Shown here: positions 45,047-55,999 of the stretch, in pieces
How the letters are laid out: every line of letters starts with the position of its first letter
How positions within the stretch are numbered: position 1 is the stretch's first letter
Assembly (NCBI RefSeq): GCF_002095315.1
Contig: NZ_MLFN01000003.1
Span: 62,001-126,000 of the forward strand
Direction of reading: 5' to 3'
DNA: 64,000 nt
Origin: Pantoea conspicua
GTDB lineage: Bacteria > Pseudomonadota > Gammaproteobacteria > Enterobacterales > Enterobacteriaceae
The notes under the pieces: model-generated
Database searches by the model: none
What the model saw: only the letters and a program-made list of their open reading frames with translations
Told to the model about the DNA's origin: nothing
Program-made: the position numbers and the translations under genes

Positions 45047-47696
45047 ATGTTAACCCAACGTCTTTTTGCGCTCAGCCTGCTGAGCGTTGCCCTCTCCAGC
45101 CCTGCCAGTCCGTCAGAGCAGTCGCTGGTAAACCAGATCAGCCAGTTTGGCGTGACCTATCAGGTAAAGGATAATCTGGCCGCCCTGCACGGTATCGACT
45201 GCGCGGCATTAGGGGCCGACTGGGCGGCCTGTAACCGCGCCACCATTACCCTGACCAACCACGGTCCGGCGCTGACGGACAGACAGTGGGCCATTTATAT
45301 GAGCAACGTCCATCAGACGCTGCGGGTGGATAACGACCAGTTTAAGATGACCCATATTGTCGGTGATTTAACCCGCCTTGAGCCTACCGATAAGTTCACC
45401 GGCATCGGGGCTGGCGAGTCGGTAGAGATCCCGATCGTGAACGAATACTGGCAACTGTTTATCACCGATGTGATGCCGCGCTGGTATGTCACCGCCGGTC
45501 AGGCAACGCCACAAATCATTACCAGCACCGACAGCGAAGATCTCAGCAAGTTTGTGCTGCCGTTTGGGGATAACTGGCGACGCAGCGCGGATGACCACAA
45601 TGTGCTGATGCAGCCAGTCAGCCGCTTTGATAAAAACAGCGATATCACGCCTCTGCCCGCTTCAGCATTACGCGGTCAGATCAGCCCGACGCCACTTGAC
45701 GTTAAACTCCATCCGCACGATGCGTCACTCAGCCGCGGCGTCACGCTGTCGCTCAACGGGCTGAGTACCGCTACGCGTCAGGCGGTTGTTCAGCGCTTTG
45801 AGCAACTGGGTGTCCAACAACACGCGTCGGGCTATGCGATTACCAGTGACATCCGGCCAGGCTATTTCAGCGGCGCACTGGCCAAATCCGGTGCTTACCG
45901 GCTGAATATCAACGCCCGCAGTGCCAGCATCGTCGGCTACGACGCCGCCGGGGCGTTTTATGGGCTGATGTCGATTCTCTCCCTGATCCCGGCTGACGGT
46001 GCCCCGCAGATCGCCACGCTGGACGCGACAGATGCGCCCCGCTTCGTCTATCGCGGTGCCTTTCTTGATGTGGCGCGCAATTTCCATAGCAAACAGGCGG
46101 TACTGCGGCTGCTCGATCAGATGGCGGCGTGGAAGATGAATACTTTCCATTTTCACCTGAGTGATGATGAGGCTGGCGGATTGAAATTCCCGGCCTGCCG
46201 GAATTAACCAGGGTGGGCAGCCAGCGCTGCCATGATCTCACTGAACAGCGCTGCCTGCTGCCGCAGCTCGGGTCGGGTCCGTTCAGTGACAACAACGGCA
46301 GCGGCTATTTCAGTCGCGCGACTACATCGAGATTGTGGAGTATGCGCAGGCGCGCCATATCACCGTCATCCCGGAGATCGATATGCCCGCCCATGCGCGT
46401 GCGGCAGTGATTGCCATGGAGGCGCGCTACCAGCGACTGATGCGTGCCGGGCAACCCGCTCAGGCCAGTGCGTATCGCCTGATCGATCCGACGGATGACT
46501 CCAATACCACGTCGGTGCAGCTCTACGATCGCACCAGCTATCTCAATCCCTGCATTGATGGTTCACAGCGCTTTGTCGGCAAAGTGATCGGTGAGATTCA
46601 GGCGATGCACCGCGAAGCGGGACAGCCGTTAACCAGCTGGCATTTTGGTGGTGACGAAGCAAAAAATATTCGCTTTGGTCCGGGCTACTCCGATCGCCAC
46701 CAGCCTGAGCCCGGCACCGGCCTGCGCGACTGGCAGCAGGAAGATCGGCCCTGGGCTAAATCGCAGGTTTGTCAGGCGCTGGTCAGCAGCGGAAAAGTAA
46801 AAGATCTGGCGCACCTGCCGAGCTATTTTGCGCTGACGGTCAGTGCAATTGTCCAGCGTCACGGTATCGGCAAAATGCAGGCGTGGCAGGACGGTTTAAA
46901 AGATGCAAAAGATGCGCGTGCGTTCGCCACCCCACGCGTGGCGGTCAATTTCTGGGATACCCTCTACTGGGGCGGTTTTGACAGCGCCAGCGACTGGACA
47001 CAGAAAGGCTATGATGTGGTGATTTCCAGCCCCGACTACCTCTATCTCGATTTCCCCTCTGAGGTCAATCCGCTGGAACGCGGCTACTACTGGGGCACCC
47101 GCTTCAGTGATGAACGCAAAATATTTTCCTTCGCCCCCGATAACCTGCCGCAGAATGCTGAGACCTCAACAGATCGCGACGGTAACGCTTTCAGCGCTAA
47201 ATCAGATAAGCCCTGGACCGGTGCCTATGGTCTTTCCGCCCAGCTGTGGAGTGAAACCGTGCGTACCGACCCGCAGATGGAATATATGATTTATCCCCGT
47301 TTGTTTGCGGTGGCAGAGCGCAGCTGGCATCGCGCCAGCTGGGAGCTGGACTACCGTGCGGGACGGGAATTTATCGGCGGACAGACCCGTCTGGTGGATC
47401 GTCATGCGCTCCAGCAGGACTGGCAACGCTTCGCTAACCTGCTGGGACAGCGTGAGCTGGCGAAGCTGGACAAAGCCGGTATCGCTTATCGCCTGCCAGT
47501 GCCGGGCGCGAAAATTGTCGCAGGCGTGCTGGCGATGAATGTTGCGTTGCCTGGTGTGACGCTGGAATACAGTCTGGATAATGGCACACACTGGCAGCGG
47601 TACGATGCTGCTCAACCACCGCAGGTGAGTGGTGCAGTACAGGTACGTTCGGTCAGCGCCAATGGGCTCCGCAGCAGCCGGGTTGAGTCACTGTAA
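45047..47696 (+). pseudogene. chb: Chitobiase (beta-N-acetylhexosaminidase, GH20), frame broken twice
   Basis: Periplasmic or outer-membrane enzyme that splits chitobiose to GlcNAc. The N-terminal part (signal peptide, CHB_HEX carbohydrate domain, start of the GH20 barrel) runs to a stop at 46207; the C-terminal part is read from about 46335 to 47696. Two single-base losses explain the break: one near 46171 (GAGGCTGG where GAGGGCTGG would give DEGWRIEIPGLPEL) and one near 46314-46321 (restoring SRADYIEIVEYAQARHI). With both restored the length is 884 codons, matching Serratia chitobiase. The catalytic pair is present as GGDEAKNIRFGPG. Either a real inactivation or sequencing error. Confidence 0.85.
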
Positions 47697-47788
47697 AGCA
47701 GAGGGACAACGCGCGGCCGTGGTGTGGCCTGGCAATGTCAGACCGGATTTATCAGCCCAGGCTGCCAGGCCGGTAAACCCAATAAAAA

Positions 47789-47808
47789 AGGCCGACTTTT
47801 GTCGGCCT
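47789..47808 (-). terminator. Terminator of the DUF3772 MscS gene
   Basis: AGGCCGAC (47789-47796), loop TTTT, GTCGGCCT (47801-47808). On the minus strand it is followed by TTTTTT (the A run at 47784-47789), so it ends the minus-strand channel gene. Confidence 0.88.
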
Positions 47809-47841
47809 CAGAATCATGACATCCGGATCAGGCGATTCGCG

Positions 47842-50286
47842 TTATGACAGCAGCTTCTCTTCTTCGCTGGCTGCCACCGCCTGCTGGCGACGCTCGATAA
47901 TCATGGTTTGCGGCGTAGAGAGCAGAATTCCCTCTTTACGCAGGCGGGTCAGAATATCAAACAGCAGGTCGCTCTTCGCGCCAGCGATCTGGCGCTGTCC
48001 GGCCACGTTGCCGGTCACGCTCAGTATAATCCCCTGCTGGGTGAGATCTTTGAACGACACCGACGGCTCTGGCGTCTCCAGAATGCGTTCGTTTTCGTTA
48101 TAGACCTCCAGCAGGATATCGCGCACTTTAGACGGATCGATATTCAACGGGAAGGTGAGCGTGATAGTCACCACGCCCTGTGCATTGCCCATGGTGGCGT
48201 TACGCACGTTCTGCGAGATGAACTGCGAGTTCGGCACGATGACGGTCGATTTATCGCCTAACTGAATTTCGGTGGCGCGCACGTTGATCCGGCGGATATC
48301 CCCTTCTATGCCGCTGATTGTCACCAGATCGCCCACTTTCACCGGACGCTCGGTTAACAGAATCAGTCCCGAGATAAAGTTCTTCACAATCTCCTGCAGG
48401 CCAAAACCGATACCGACCGACAGCGCACTGACGATCCACGCCAGTTTGTTCCACTGCAGGCCCATGATCGACAGCGTCAGCAGAATAATCAGCACGTAGC
48501 CAATGTTGCTGAACAGCGTCACCAGCGACACCCGCATCCCCACGTCCATGGTGGTTTTTGGCAGGAAATCGTTGTCCAGCCAGCGGCGAATTGACCGCAG
48601 CACATAGATGCCGACCACCAGGCAGACCAGCGCGTTGACCATATGCGCCGGCACAATATTCAGCGACTCCAGCCCTTTACCGCCCCAGAACTCAATCGCT
48701 TTCTGCAGCAGCTCAATCGGGGTTGAAGAGGCGAAAGTCCCGTTCAGCAGCGCCAGCACCACAAACAGCACCAGCACGGTTTTACCCAGGGCCGTCAGCA
48801 GAGTGGCAGTTTGTTGCAGATGACGCTCGTTGATATTCAGCGAGCTCTGAATACGCCGTCCGGAGGAGTTACTGGTCGAAAACAGGCTTTCACAGCCATC
48901 ACTCAGCAGATGGCTGAGGAAGTAGAACGAACCAAACAGCAGGCCGCACCAGATCACCTCATAACTCAGGAATCGCGCCAGCGTCACGTAGCCGATAACC
49001 AGCGACAGCAGAATCGCCAGCGCCGTCAGGGTCAGGCCCATCTGAATCAGCCCGACCAGCGTCGATCGCGCCTCGGGTGGCGTGCCCGCCTGCGTCATGC
49101 GGCGGCGAACCCGGTTGGTGCGGATGCTGATCGCCAGCGCGGTGCTGCCAATCAGTAACGCCGTCAGACCGTTGGCGAAGATAGTCGTGTTCAGGCTGGT
49201 GCCGACGCTGTAGTTAAACGCCTCCATCGTCTGGAAGATAAACACCAGTACGGCAGTGATCGGCGGGAAAGGCTTCAGCGCCATCGCCACTTCATTGGAG
49301 ATGGTTGGCAAACGCCAGCTTGGTCGGCGTGTAGAGAGAAACGCGCGGCCCAGTCCGGCAATTAAACCGCAGAACACGCTAAGCTGGACCAGCCGATCAA
49401 CAAAATCCTGTACGTTGTCTGACACGTCATCACGGCGGGTAAACGCCAGCGCAATAAAGTTGAAGGTCAGCACCACCGCCACCAGCGTGGTGATGGCAAT
49501 CGCTGCCGCCAGGAAACTGCGGCGCAGTCGCCCTTCCGGCAATTTATGAATGCTGACCCAGGCGAGGAACTCTTCACTGTAGCGACGTCCCAGCGTCATC
49601 ACCAGCAGCGCAGCCAGTATCCAGGCCGCACTGCCAACGCGCCAGCCCGGCTCCCACGAGAGTGCCGCGGTGTCCTGCAACTCCTGCAGGAATTCACCGA
49701 TTTTCTCGCCGTCCAGATCCTGACTGCTGAGCACCGGTGCCCAGAAGCGCGGTCCGAGGATGCTGCCCGAGTTAAGCGCCAGCTGGCTCTTAAGCTGATC
49801 GCGACGCAGGTTAACGATTTGCGAAGAGAGCATCAGTGCACCGTTTTTGATGCCTTCCGCCTGCTTGATCTGATCGTCGAGTTTGCCCTTCTGATTCTCC
49901 AGCGCGTGACGCTTGCGCGTCACTTCCGCGGTCTCTTTCATGCCGCTGTCCGGCTTCGGTGCCGGACCCAGCACCGCCAGCTGTGCATCAAGCTGCTGGC
50001 GTTCGGGCAGCAGCGCCTGGCCCAGCGTGTCGGCATTGCCTGACAGCTCCAGCGCCATTTCATTCAGTTGCGTCAGCTTACTTTCGCCGGTATCGCCCGA
50101 GATCTGGCTTTTGATTTTATCGAGGATCTTCTGCATTTTCGGCAGTTCGACCGCCGCATTGACTTTTGGCGGGGCATCTTGTTCTTGTGCGGCGCTCGCC
50201 GCATCGTCCGCTGCCTGCGACCACGCCGGGGCAAACGCCACCAGAGCCAGCATTAACAGCGCAAAAAGGGATCGTAGCTTAAACAT
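47842..50286 (-). CDS. Large MscS-family mechanosensitive channel with DUF3772 domain
   Basis: An 814-residue inner-membrane channel that may release solutes on osmotic downshift. It has a signal peptide (to about residue 25), a periplasmic, coiled-coil-prone region (KILDKIKSQISGDTG to QIKQAEGIK, DUF3772-type), about ten helices, then the MscS pore and beta domain: SALSVGIGFGLQEIVKNFISGLILLTERPVKVGDLVTI in parts, about 600-640. E. coli has no close relative; YbiO and MscK differ in the N-terminal half. Since the true ybiO of this genome is a fragment (3445-3804), this channel may partly replace it. That is inference. Confidence 0.82.
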   Translation of the reverse strand: MFKLRSLFALLMLALVAFAPAWSQAADDAASAAQEQDAPPKVNAAVELPKMQKILDKIKSQISGDTGESKLTQLNEMALELSGNADTLGQALLPERQQLDAQLAVLGPAPKPDSGMKETAEVTRKRHALENQKGKLDDQIKQAEGIKNGALMLSSQIVNLRRDQLKSQLALNSGSILGPRFWAPVLSSQDLDGEKIGEFLQELQDTAALSWEPGWRVGSAAWILAALLVMTLGRRYSEEFLAWVSIHKLPEGRLRRSFLAAAIAITTLVAVVLTFNFIALAFTRRDDVSDNVQDFVDRLVQLSVFCGLIAGLGRAFLSTRRPSWRLPTISNEVAMALKPFPPITAVLVFIFQTMEAFNYSVGTSLNTTIFANGLTALLIGSTALAISIRTNRVRRRMTQAGTPPEARSTLVGLIQMGLTLTALAILLSLVIGYVTLARFLSYEVIWCGLLFGSFYFLSHLLSDGCESLFSTSNSSGRRIQSSLNINERHLQQTATLLTALGKTVLVLFVVLALLNGTFASSTPIELLQKAIEFWGGKGLESLNIVPAHMVNALVCLVVGIYVLRSIRRWLDNDFLPKTTMDVGMRVSLVTLFSNIGYVLIILLTLSIMGLQWNKLAWIVSALSVGIGFGLQEIVKNFISGLILLTERPVKVGDLVTISGIEGDIRRINVRATEIQLGDKSTVIVPNSQFISQNVRNATMGNAQGVVTITLTFPLNIDPSKVRDILLEVYNENERILETPEPSVSFKDLTQQGIILSVTGNVAGQRQIAGAKSDLLFDILTRLRKEGILLSTPQTMIIERRQQAVAASEEEKLLS

Positions 50287-50502
50287 ATCAGTGAGATTCC
50301 AGCAGCATAATCAGGCGATCTACCCTCGCCATTCGCGCGTAGTGTAGGGCTTTGCAAGCGATGAAACTATAGGAATAGCGGGCAATTATTGTTCCGTATT
50401 CAGGCTGTTCAGGCCGCAACAGAGACCACTGGCCTCCGCTGCGGCTGGCGGGCGGATCACGGCGGTTGCCGCCGTGTCGCCCTCTGGTGCAGCCAGAACA
50501 CC

Positions 50503-50530
50503 GCCGGTGCGCCTGAGGCGCCACACCGGC
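50503..50530 (-). terminator. pbpG terminator hairpin
   Basis: GCCGGTGCGCC (50503-50513) pairs imperfectly with GGCGCCACACCGGC (50517-50530) beyond the pbpG stop. There is no good T run. Confidence 0.5.
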
Positions 50531-50536
50531 TATGCT

Positions 50537-51484
50537 CTACTCAACCCCGGCACTGCTGGCACCATTGCTGGCGACCTGACCTGATTTCTGTTTTTTGTAG
50601 GCCAGCGCGGCGGCCGGCACCGGCGCAGCCTTGCCGGTTTCAATCCAGTCACGCAGGCGGTTGGCATCCGCAAAGTGGGTATATTTGCCAAAGGCGTCCA
50701 GCACCACCAGCGCTACCGGGCGATTGTTGATCATGGTGCGCATCACCAGGCAGTGGCCCGCCTCGTCGGTGTAGCCGGTTTTGGTCAGCTGAATGCGCCA
50801 GTCATTTTTGTACACCAGATGATTGGTGTTGCGGAATGGCAACGCGTAGCTCGGATGCGTGAAGACGGCGGTTTCTTCTTTAGTGGTACTGAGCGCGCCG
50901 AGCAGCGGATATTCCCGTGTCGCCTTAAGTAACTTAATCAGGTCCTGGGCACTGGAGACGTTTTGCGTGGAAAGCCCGGTCGGCTCAACGTAGCGGGTCT
51001 GTTTCATGCCCAGCGCGCGCGCTTTGGCGTTCATCGCCCGGATAAAAGCGTTATAGCCGCCTGGATAGGCATGTGCCAGGCTGGCAGCGGCCCGGTTCTC
51101 AGAAGACATCAGCGCCAGCAGCAGCATATTGCGGCGGCTGATCTGGCTGTTGAGTTTGACGCGTGAAAATACCCCGCGCATCTCCGGCGTCTGGCTGACA
51201 TCGACCGTCAGCATCTCATTCATCGGCAGATGCGCGTCCAGCACCACCATTGCGGTCATCAGTTTGGTGATGGACGCGATCGGCCTGACCCGATCCGGAT
51301 GACTGGAAAACAGCACTTTATTGCTGGTGAGATCGACAATCATCGCGCTGCCAGAGGCAATCTGCGGTTGAGCAATCGGCGCCATTTGTGACAGCGAGGT
51401 GGACGCCTGCGCCGGTAAAACCATTCCCTGCCCGGAAACGAGCAGCGCCAGCGAGAACAAAGTGAAACGAATTTTTGCAGGCAT
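50537..51484 (-). CDS. pbpG: PbpG (PBP7), D-alanyl-D-alanine endopeptidase
   Basis: Periplasmic penicillin-binding protein that cleaves cross-links between peptides of murein. The 315-residue product has a signal peptide (to about residue 28) and the three active-site motifs: Ser71-I-T-Lys74, Ser128-Glu-Asn130, and Lys235-Thr-Gly237. No large C-terminal domain, as in E. coli PBP7. It is flanked by yohC in E. coli order. Confidence 0.94.
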   Translation of the reverse strand: MPAKIRFTLFSLALLVSGQGMVLPAQASTSLSQMAPIAQPQIASGSAMIVDLTSNKVLFSSHPDRVRPIASITKLMTAMVVLDAHLPMNEMLTVDVSQTPEMRGVFSRVKLNSQISRRNMLLLALMSSENRAAASLAHAYPGGYNAFIRAMNAKARALGMKQTRYVEPTGLSTQNVSSAQDLIKLLKATREYPLLGALSTTKEETAVFTHPSYALPFRNTNHLVYKNDWRIQLTKTGYTDEAGHCLVMRTMINNRPVALVVLDAFGKYTHFADANRLRDWIETGKAAPVPAAALAYKKQKSGQVASNGASSAGVE

Positions 51485-51622
51485 CGTAGAAAAAAGACCC
51501 GGTTGAGATTGTGCGCTGTGTCAGACACAGGCCGCCCGCATCAGTGCAGTCAGAGCGCGGGCTGGCAGCAGCATCATACGCTGAAGGTTAAGAAATTTCC
51601 TGGTGAGATTGTTTCCGGGCGT

Positions 51623-51656
51623 TAAAAAAGGCGCTGCCGCCAGCACGGCGGCAACG
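51623..51656 (-). terminator. yohC terminator
   Basis: On the minus strand the stem TGCCGCC/GGCGGCA (51635-51641 and 51647-51653) is followed by a T6 run (A run at 51624-51629). Confidence 0.85.
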
Positions 51657-51661
51657 GCAGA

Positions 51662-52249
51662 TCAGAACAGTCGGGGTCCATAACCCCACAGAATGACGGT
51701 CATCGCCAGTAACACTTCAAACACCAGCACGCCAATCGCCAGCGTGGAGCCGGAGAAACGCAGGCTCTCTTCACGGTCAATATTCAGAAACAGCGGAATG
51801 CCGATGTAGAGCAGATAGCCGGTATAGACCAGCGCTAAAGCGCCGACCAGCACGCAGAGCCAGACCAGCGGATAGAGTGCCACCAGTCCACTAAGAAACA
51901 GCGGTGTAGCGACATAGCCAGCAAACACGGTGCAGCGCTGTACGCCTGGCCGTTGCGGATAATTACGTGCCATCCAGTGGATCACCCGACCCATCACCGT
52001 CACGCCACCCAGTATAATCAGATAGAACAGGATACCGAGCCCAATCCCGGTCGCGATATTAAGCTGTACAAACTGCCCCTCACCGAGATTCCAGCCCAGT
52101 TGCGTAGTGCCGATAAAGGCGCAGATAACCGGGATCGCCGCCATCAACAGGACATGGTGGGTGTAATGGTGCGAGACGCTCTCATTCTCTTGCTTGATAT
52201 GACGCATTTCCTGATTCGGATGCGCCAGAAGTCCCCAGACATGGTTCAT
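51662..52249 (-). CDS. yohC: YohC, Yip1-domain inner membrane protein
   Basis: A 195-residue inner-membrane protein of the Yip1 domain family with about five helices (LLMAAIPVICAFIG, GLGILFYLIILGGVTVMG and others). Function unknown; E. coli YohC is the syntenic homologue. The N-terminal MNHVWGLLAHPNQEMRHIKQENES is characteristic. The start follows AGGAG. Divergent from yohD. Confidence 0.9.
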   Translation of the reverse strand: MNHVWGLLAHPNQEMRHIKQENESVSHHYTHHVLLMAAIPVICAFIGTTQLGWNLGEGQFVQLNIATGIGLGILFYLIILGGVTVMGRVIHWMARNYPQRPGVQRCTVFAGYVATPLFLSGLVALYPLVWLCVLVGALALVYTGYLLYIGIPLFLNIDREESLRFSGSTLAIGVLVFEVLLAMTVILWGYGPRLF

Positions 52250-52455
52250 ACAGTCACTCCTCTGATGCGAAGGGCTGCCCGGAACGGCAAGAGGGTCTCT
52301 GAGGGCAGCGACAGTTCAAGTATAAACAGCAGTACAACTTTCGGGGTCGCTGAGCAAAAAAACAGCAAAGATAAGCGCAGGGGCGGACGGTGGGCGGAAG
52401 CGAAGCCAAAACGCGTATAGACTTAAAGAAACAGACACAAACAGGGAGAGTCGCT

Positions 52456-53034
52456 TTGCATTTGGATATCAACGGATTAATTACCCAGTACGGCTATCTG
52501 GCGCTGTTGATTGGCTGTATTGCCGAAGGCGAAACCTTTACCTTACTCGGCGGCGTCGCCGCCCATGAGGGCCTGCTGCACTATGCGGGCGTGGTGCTGG
52601 CCGCGATGGCTGGCGGCATCATTGGCGATCAGCTGCTCTACTGGATTGGGCGCCGCTACGGCGCGCGCATCCTGCGTCGTCTGAAAAAACATCAGGATAA
52701 AGTGGTCAAGGCGAACAGGCTGATCAAGCAGCGACCGAGCCTGTTTGTTATCGGCGTGCGCTTTATGTATGGCTTCCGGCTGATTGGTCCCATCATCATC
52801 GGTGCCAGCCGCCTCAATCCGATGAAGTTTTTCATTCTCAACGTGATTGGGGCGGCAATCTGGGCGCTGATTTTTGTCACCCTCGGCTACTTTGCCGGCG
52901 GCATCATCGCCCCGTGGCTGCACAAACTCGACCAGCACCTGAAGCATCTGCTGTGGCTGGTCGGTGCGATCGTGTTTGCCTTTGTGCTGCGCTGGGTGAT
53001 CCGCCGCTGGCATAACCGTCGGGCCAATCAGTAA
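52456..53034 (+). CDS. yohD: YohD, DedA family membrane protein
   Basis: Inner-membrane DedA/SNARE-associated family protein, linked to undecaprenyl phosphate or phospholipid flipping and membrane energetics. The TTG at 52456 gives 192 residues, exactly the length of E. coli YohD, and follows AGGGAGAG by 5 bases; the longer frame from 52390 lacks similarity. Motifs are EGETFTLLGGVAAHEGLL (about 24-41), GGIIGDQLLYWIGRRYG and RFMYGFRLIGPIIIGAS. It ends overlapping the convergent yohF end by 7 bases. Confidence 0.92.
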   Translation: MHLDINGLITQYGYLALLIGCIAEGETFTLLGGVAAHEGLLHYAGVVLAAMAGGIIGDQLLYWIGRRYGARILRRLKKHQDKVVKANRLIKQRPSLFVIGVRFMYGFRLIGPIIIGASRLNPMKFFILNVIGAAIWALIFVTLGYFAGGIIAPWLHKLDQHLKHLLWLVGAIVFAFVLRWVIRRWHNRRANQ

Positions 53035-53801
53035 CCTTTGAACTGCGGATTCGCCAGCATGAATCCGCCGTCGATGATAAAGGACTGGCCGGTGGTGTAG
53101 GTCGCCCACTCAGAGCAGAGCCAGGCGACCATACTGGCGATTTCGTGGGTGTCGCCGGGCCGACCAGCCGGGATCTCCGGCATCTTCACCTTGTGCGCAT
53201 CTTCGTCACTCATCTTATTCATCGGCGTGGCGATAGCGCCAGGTGCCACCGCATTAACCAGAATATTGTGCGGCAGCAGGCTCAGCGCCATCGATTTGGT
53301 CAGACCGCCCGCCGCATGTTTTGCTGCCGTGTAGGCCACCGAACCGGGCAGCGGCGTGTGCTCATGCACCGAGGTGATATTGATAATACGACCACCTTCG
53401 CCCTGCTCAACCATCTTACGGGCCGCAATCTGGCCGCAGACGAAGACGCCATCCACGTCGACGGCAAAGGTTTTACGCCAGTCTTCATAGGTGACATCAA
53501 GGAAATCCGCTTTGAAATTAGCCCCGGCATTGTTCACCAGTACGTCAATGCGGCCAAACTGATCAATCAGCTGTTGCAGTGACCGGCCGCCCTGTTCAGG
53601 ATCGGCCAAATCCAGCTGGATAATCTCCGCACGCCGGCCTTTGTCCCGCACTAACTGTGCGGTATGTTGCGCGCCCTCTTCATCAGAACGCCAGGTGATA
53701 CCAATGTCAAAGCCCTGCTCTGCCAGCATTTCAGCACAGCGGCTGCCGATGCCCGAGTCTGATGCGGTGATAATGGCGACTTTACTCTGTGGTGTGGTCA
53801 T
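53028..53801 (-). CDS. yohF: YohF, short-chain dehydrogenase/reductase
   Basis: A 257-residue NAD(P)-dependent oxidoreductase of the classical SDR family. The cofactor motif is modified to TASDSGIGSRCAE (about 12-24), then VLVNNAGAN, the catalytic Ser in INITSVHEH and Tyr-x-x-x-Lys in AYTAAKHA. The ending DGGFMLANPQFKGY matches E. coli YohF, sometimes described as an acetoin reductase; the true substrate is unknown. Convergent with yohD, as in E. coli. Confidence 0.92.
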   Translation of the reverse strand: MTTPQSKVAIITASDSGIGSRCAEMLAEQGFDIGITWRSDEEGAQHTAQLVRDKGRRAEIIQLDLADPEQGGRSLQQLIDQFGRIDVLVNNAGANFKADFLDVTYEDWRKTFAVDVDGVFVCGQIAARKMVEQGEGGRIINITSVHEHTPLPGSVAYTAAKHAAGGLTKSMALSLLPHNILVNAVAPGAIATPMNKMSDEDAHKVKMPEIPAGRPGDTHEIASMVAWLCSEWATYTTGQSFIIDGGFMLANPQFKGY

Positions 53802-53988
53802 AACGGCCTCCTTTAGGAAAAAGTGTCACCACCAGTATAACGTTCCTGAAAAAATCGCCCGCCGTCAGCGCCCATTCTGTCAACCGGTCGCTGATGCAAT
53901 CCGGCGCTGAATGAACCCTCTGTGCCAGGCGGCCGCCGACGCTGCCGCCTCGACTATAGTTAGCAATGACACTAACAGGGAGAAACGG

Positions 53989-55803
53989 ATGAGTAAGGTA
54001 AAACGCAACATTGAGGACCACGGCGTGATTGGTGATCTGCGCACCTGTGCGCTGGTCGCCAATGACGGCACCATCGATTATCTCTGCTGGCCTGAACTCG
54101 ATAGCCCTTCGGTTTTTTCCGCATTGCTTGACAGTGATGACGCCGGACTCTTCTCTCTGGCCCCGGACTGGCAGAACGTGCGCCGCCAGCAGCTCTATCT
54201 GCCTGATACCAACATTTTACAAACCCGCTGGCTGGGCGATGAAGGCGTAGCCGAAATCACCGACTACATGCCGATTTGCGATGATGATGACAAACTGCCA
54301 CGGCTGATTCGTCGGGTGAAAATGGTGCGCGGCAAAGCGCGGTTCGCCATGCGTTGTTCCCCCCGGCACGACTACGCCAGGGCGCAGACCCGCGCCGAAG
54401 TGCAGCATGGCTGCATCGATTTTCATGCTGAAGGTCAGCCTTCGCTGCGTCTGGCCGCCACCGTGGTGATGACGCTGGAGGAGAACAGTGCCACCGCCGA
54501 TTTTACCCTGCAGGCGGGCGAGCATGCTGAATTTGAATTTGGCAGCGTCAACGACGCGCATATCGAAGCGCTCTCCACCGAACACTGTTTTGAAGAGACG
54601 CTGAATTACTGGCGTCGCTGGAGCGCCCGCAGCACCTATCAGGGCCGCTGGCGCGAAATGGTTCAGCGCTCGGCGCTGGCGTTAAAACTGCTGACCTCGC
54701 ATCGGCACGGCTCAATCGCCGCCGCTGCCACCTTTGGCCTGCCGGAAGAGCTGGGCGGCGAGCGCAACTGGGATTATCGCGCCTCGTGGATCCGCGATGC
54801 CTCCTTCAGCATGTACGCCCTGATGCGCCTCGGCTATGTCGATGAAGCCAAACACTTCACCCAGTGGGTCGGGCGCTGTGTTGAAAACAGCCATCATGAC
54901 GAAATGCGCCTGCAGGTGATGTACCGGCTGGACAGCGGCACCGAATTGCACGAAATGGAGCTGCTCAATCTGTCAGGCTACGGTGATTCGCGGCCGGTGC
55001 GCATCGGTAATGATGCGTGGCAGCAGACTCAGCTGGATATCTACGGCGAACTCATGGATGCGGTCTACCTTGCCAATAAATATGGCGAGGCGATTTCGCA
55101 ACGTGGCTGGAAGCACGTGACACAGATGATCGACCGGCTGTGCGACAAGTGGAATCAGCCCGATGCCGGTATCTGGGAGATGCGCGGCCAGCCGGAGCAT
55201 TTTCTGCATTCGCGCCTGATGTGCTGGGTGGCAATGGACCGCGCGCTGCGCCTGGGCATGAAGCGCTCGTTGCCGATGCCCTATGAGCGCTGGGATCGGG
55301 TGCGGCGTGAGATCCGTGAAGATATCTGGGCCAACTTCTGGAACAGCGAACGCGGCCATTTCTCTTCTACCCGCCACGGTGAGCATCTTGATGCCTCGAT
55401 GCTGCTGATGCCGCTGGTGCGCTTTGTCGGGGCCACCGATCCCGACTGGATTGCCACACTGGATGCCATCAAAACCCATCTGGTCAGCGACGGTATGGTA
55501 CGGCGCTACAACATCGACGAGACGCCGGCAGATGGTCTGCAGGGGTCGGAAGGGTCATTTGGTGCCTGTTCATTCTGGTATGTCGAATGCCTGGCCCGCG
55601 CGGGCCGGATTCAGGAAGCGCATTTCGAATTTGAGAAGCTGCTAAGCTACGCCAACCCGCTGGGCCTCTACGCCGAGGAATTTGACAGCCGTGGCCATGC
55701 GCTGGGGAATACGCCGCAGGCGCTGACGCACCTGGCGTTAATCAGTGCCGCATTTTTCCTGAATCGTAAACTCAGTGGTGAAGTGACATTATGGCAGCCC
55801 TGA
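53989..55803 (+). CDS. Glycoside hydrolase family 15 protein (glucoamylase/trehalase type)
   Basis: A 604-residue cytoplasmic-looking protein: an N-terminal beta domain (VIGDLRTCALVANDGTIDYLCWPELDSPSVF region, about 11-41) and the alpha/alpha barrel of GH15, with ERNWDYRASWIRDASFSMYALMRLGY (about 258-283) as the family signature holding a catalytic acid, and a second acidic segment in LQGSEGSFGACSFWYVE. No signal peptide. Bacterial members hydrolyse trehalose or glucans; the substrate is uncertain. ATG at 53989 follows AGGGAG; the frame opens 26 codons earlier without similarity. It is not part of the E. coli 48-min set. Confidence 0.87.
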   Translation: MSKVKRNIEDHGVIGDLRTCALVANDGTIDYLCWPELDSPSVFSALLDSDDAGLFSLAPDWQNVRRQQLYLPDTNILQTRWLGDEGVAEITDYMPICDDDDKLPRLIRRVKMVRGKARFAMRCSPRHDYARAQTRAEVQHGCIDFHAEGQPSLRLAATVVMTLEENSATADFTLQAGEHAEFEFGSVNDAHIEALSTEHCFEETLNYWRRWSARSTYQGRWREMVQRSALALKLLTSHRHGSIAAAATFGLPEELGGERNWDYRASWIRDASFSMYALMRLGYVDEAKHFTQWVGRCVENSHHDEMRLQVMYRLDSGTELHEMELLNLSGYGDSRPVRIGNDAWQQTQLDIYGELMDAVYLANKYGEAISQRGWKHVTQMIDRLCDKWNQPDAGIWEMRGQPEHFLHSRLMCWVAMDRALRLGMKRSLPMPYERWDRVRREIREDIWANFWNSERGHFSSTRHGEHLDASMLLMPLVRFVGATDPDWIATLDAIKTHLVSDGMVRRYNIDETPADGLQGSEGSFGACSFWYVECLARAGRIQEAHFEFEKLLSYANPLGLYAEEFDSRGHALGNTPQALTHLALISAAFFLNRKLSGEVTLWQP

Positions 55804-55999
55804 AGCCGTTTTTTTTACGCCAGCGGTGGCTGAAAAATGCCGGTTTAACACGGGAAGTTACGTAAAGTATTTCCGGCAGGTTAAAATCCTGATTCACATC
55901 GTCAGATTAATGAACATATAATGCGCAGCAGGTCACATTGGCCAGCATGGGTTCGATACATTGACAAGCCTGAAACATGGCGATAAAGACTTGTAAAAT

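Noticed and set aside
46335-47696. Independent 453-residue hexosaminidase gene
   Set aside because: It lacks a start with ribosome site and continues the GH20 domain of the upstream frame; the two are one broken chitobiase gene.
55961-55989. ldtB sigma70 promoter TTGACA with TAAAGA
   Set aside because: The -10 is poor and the implied leader would be only a few bases long; not reliable.
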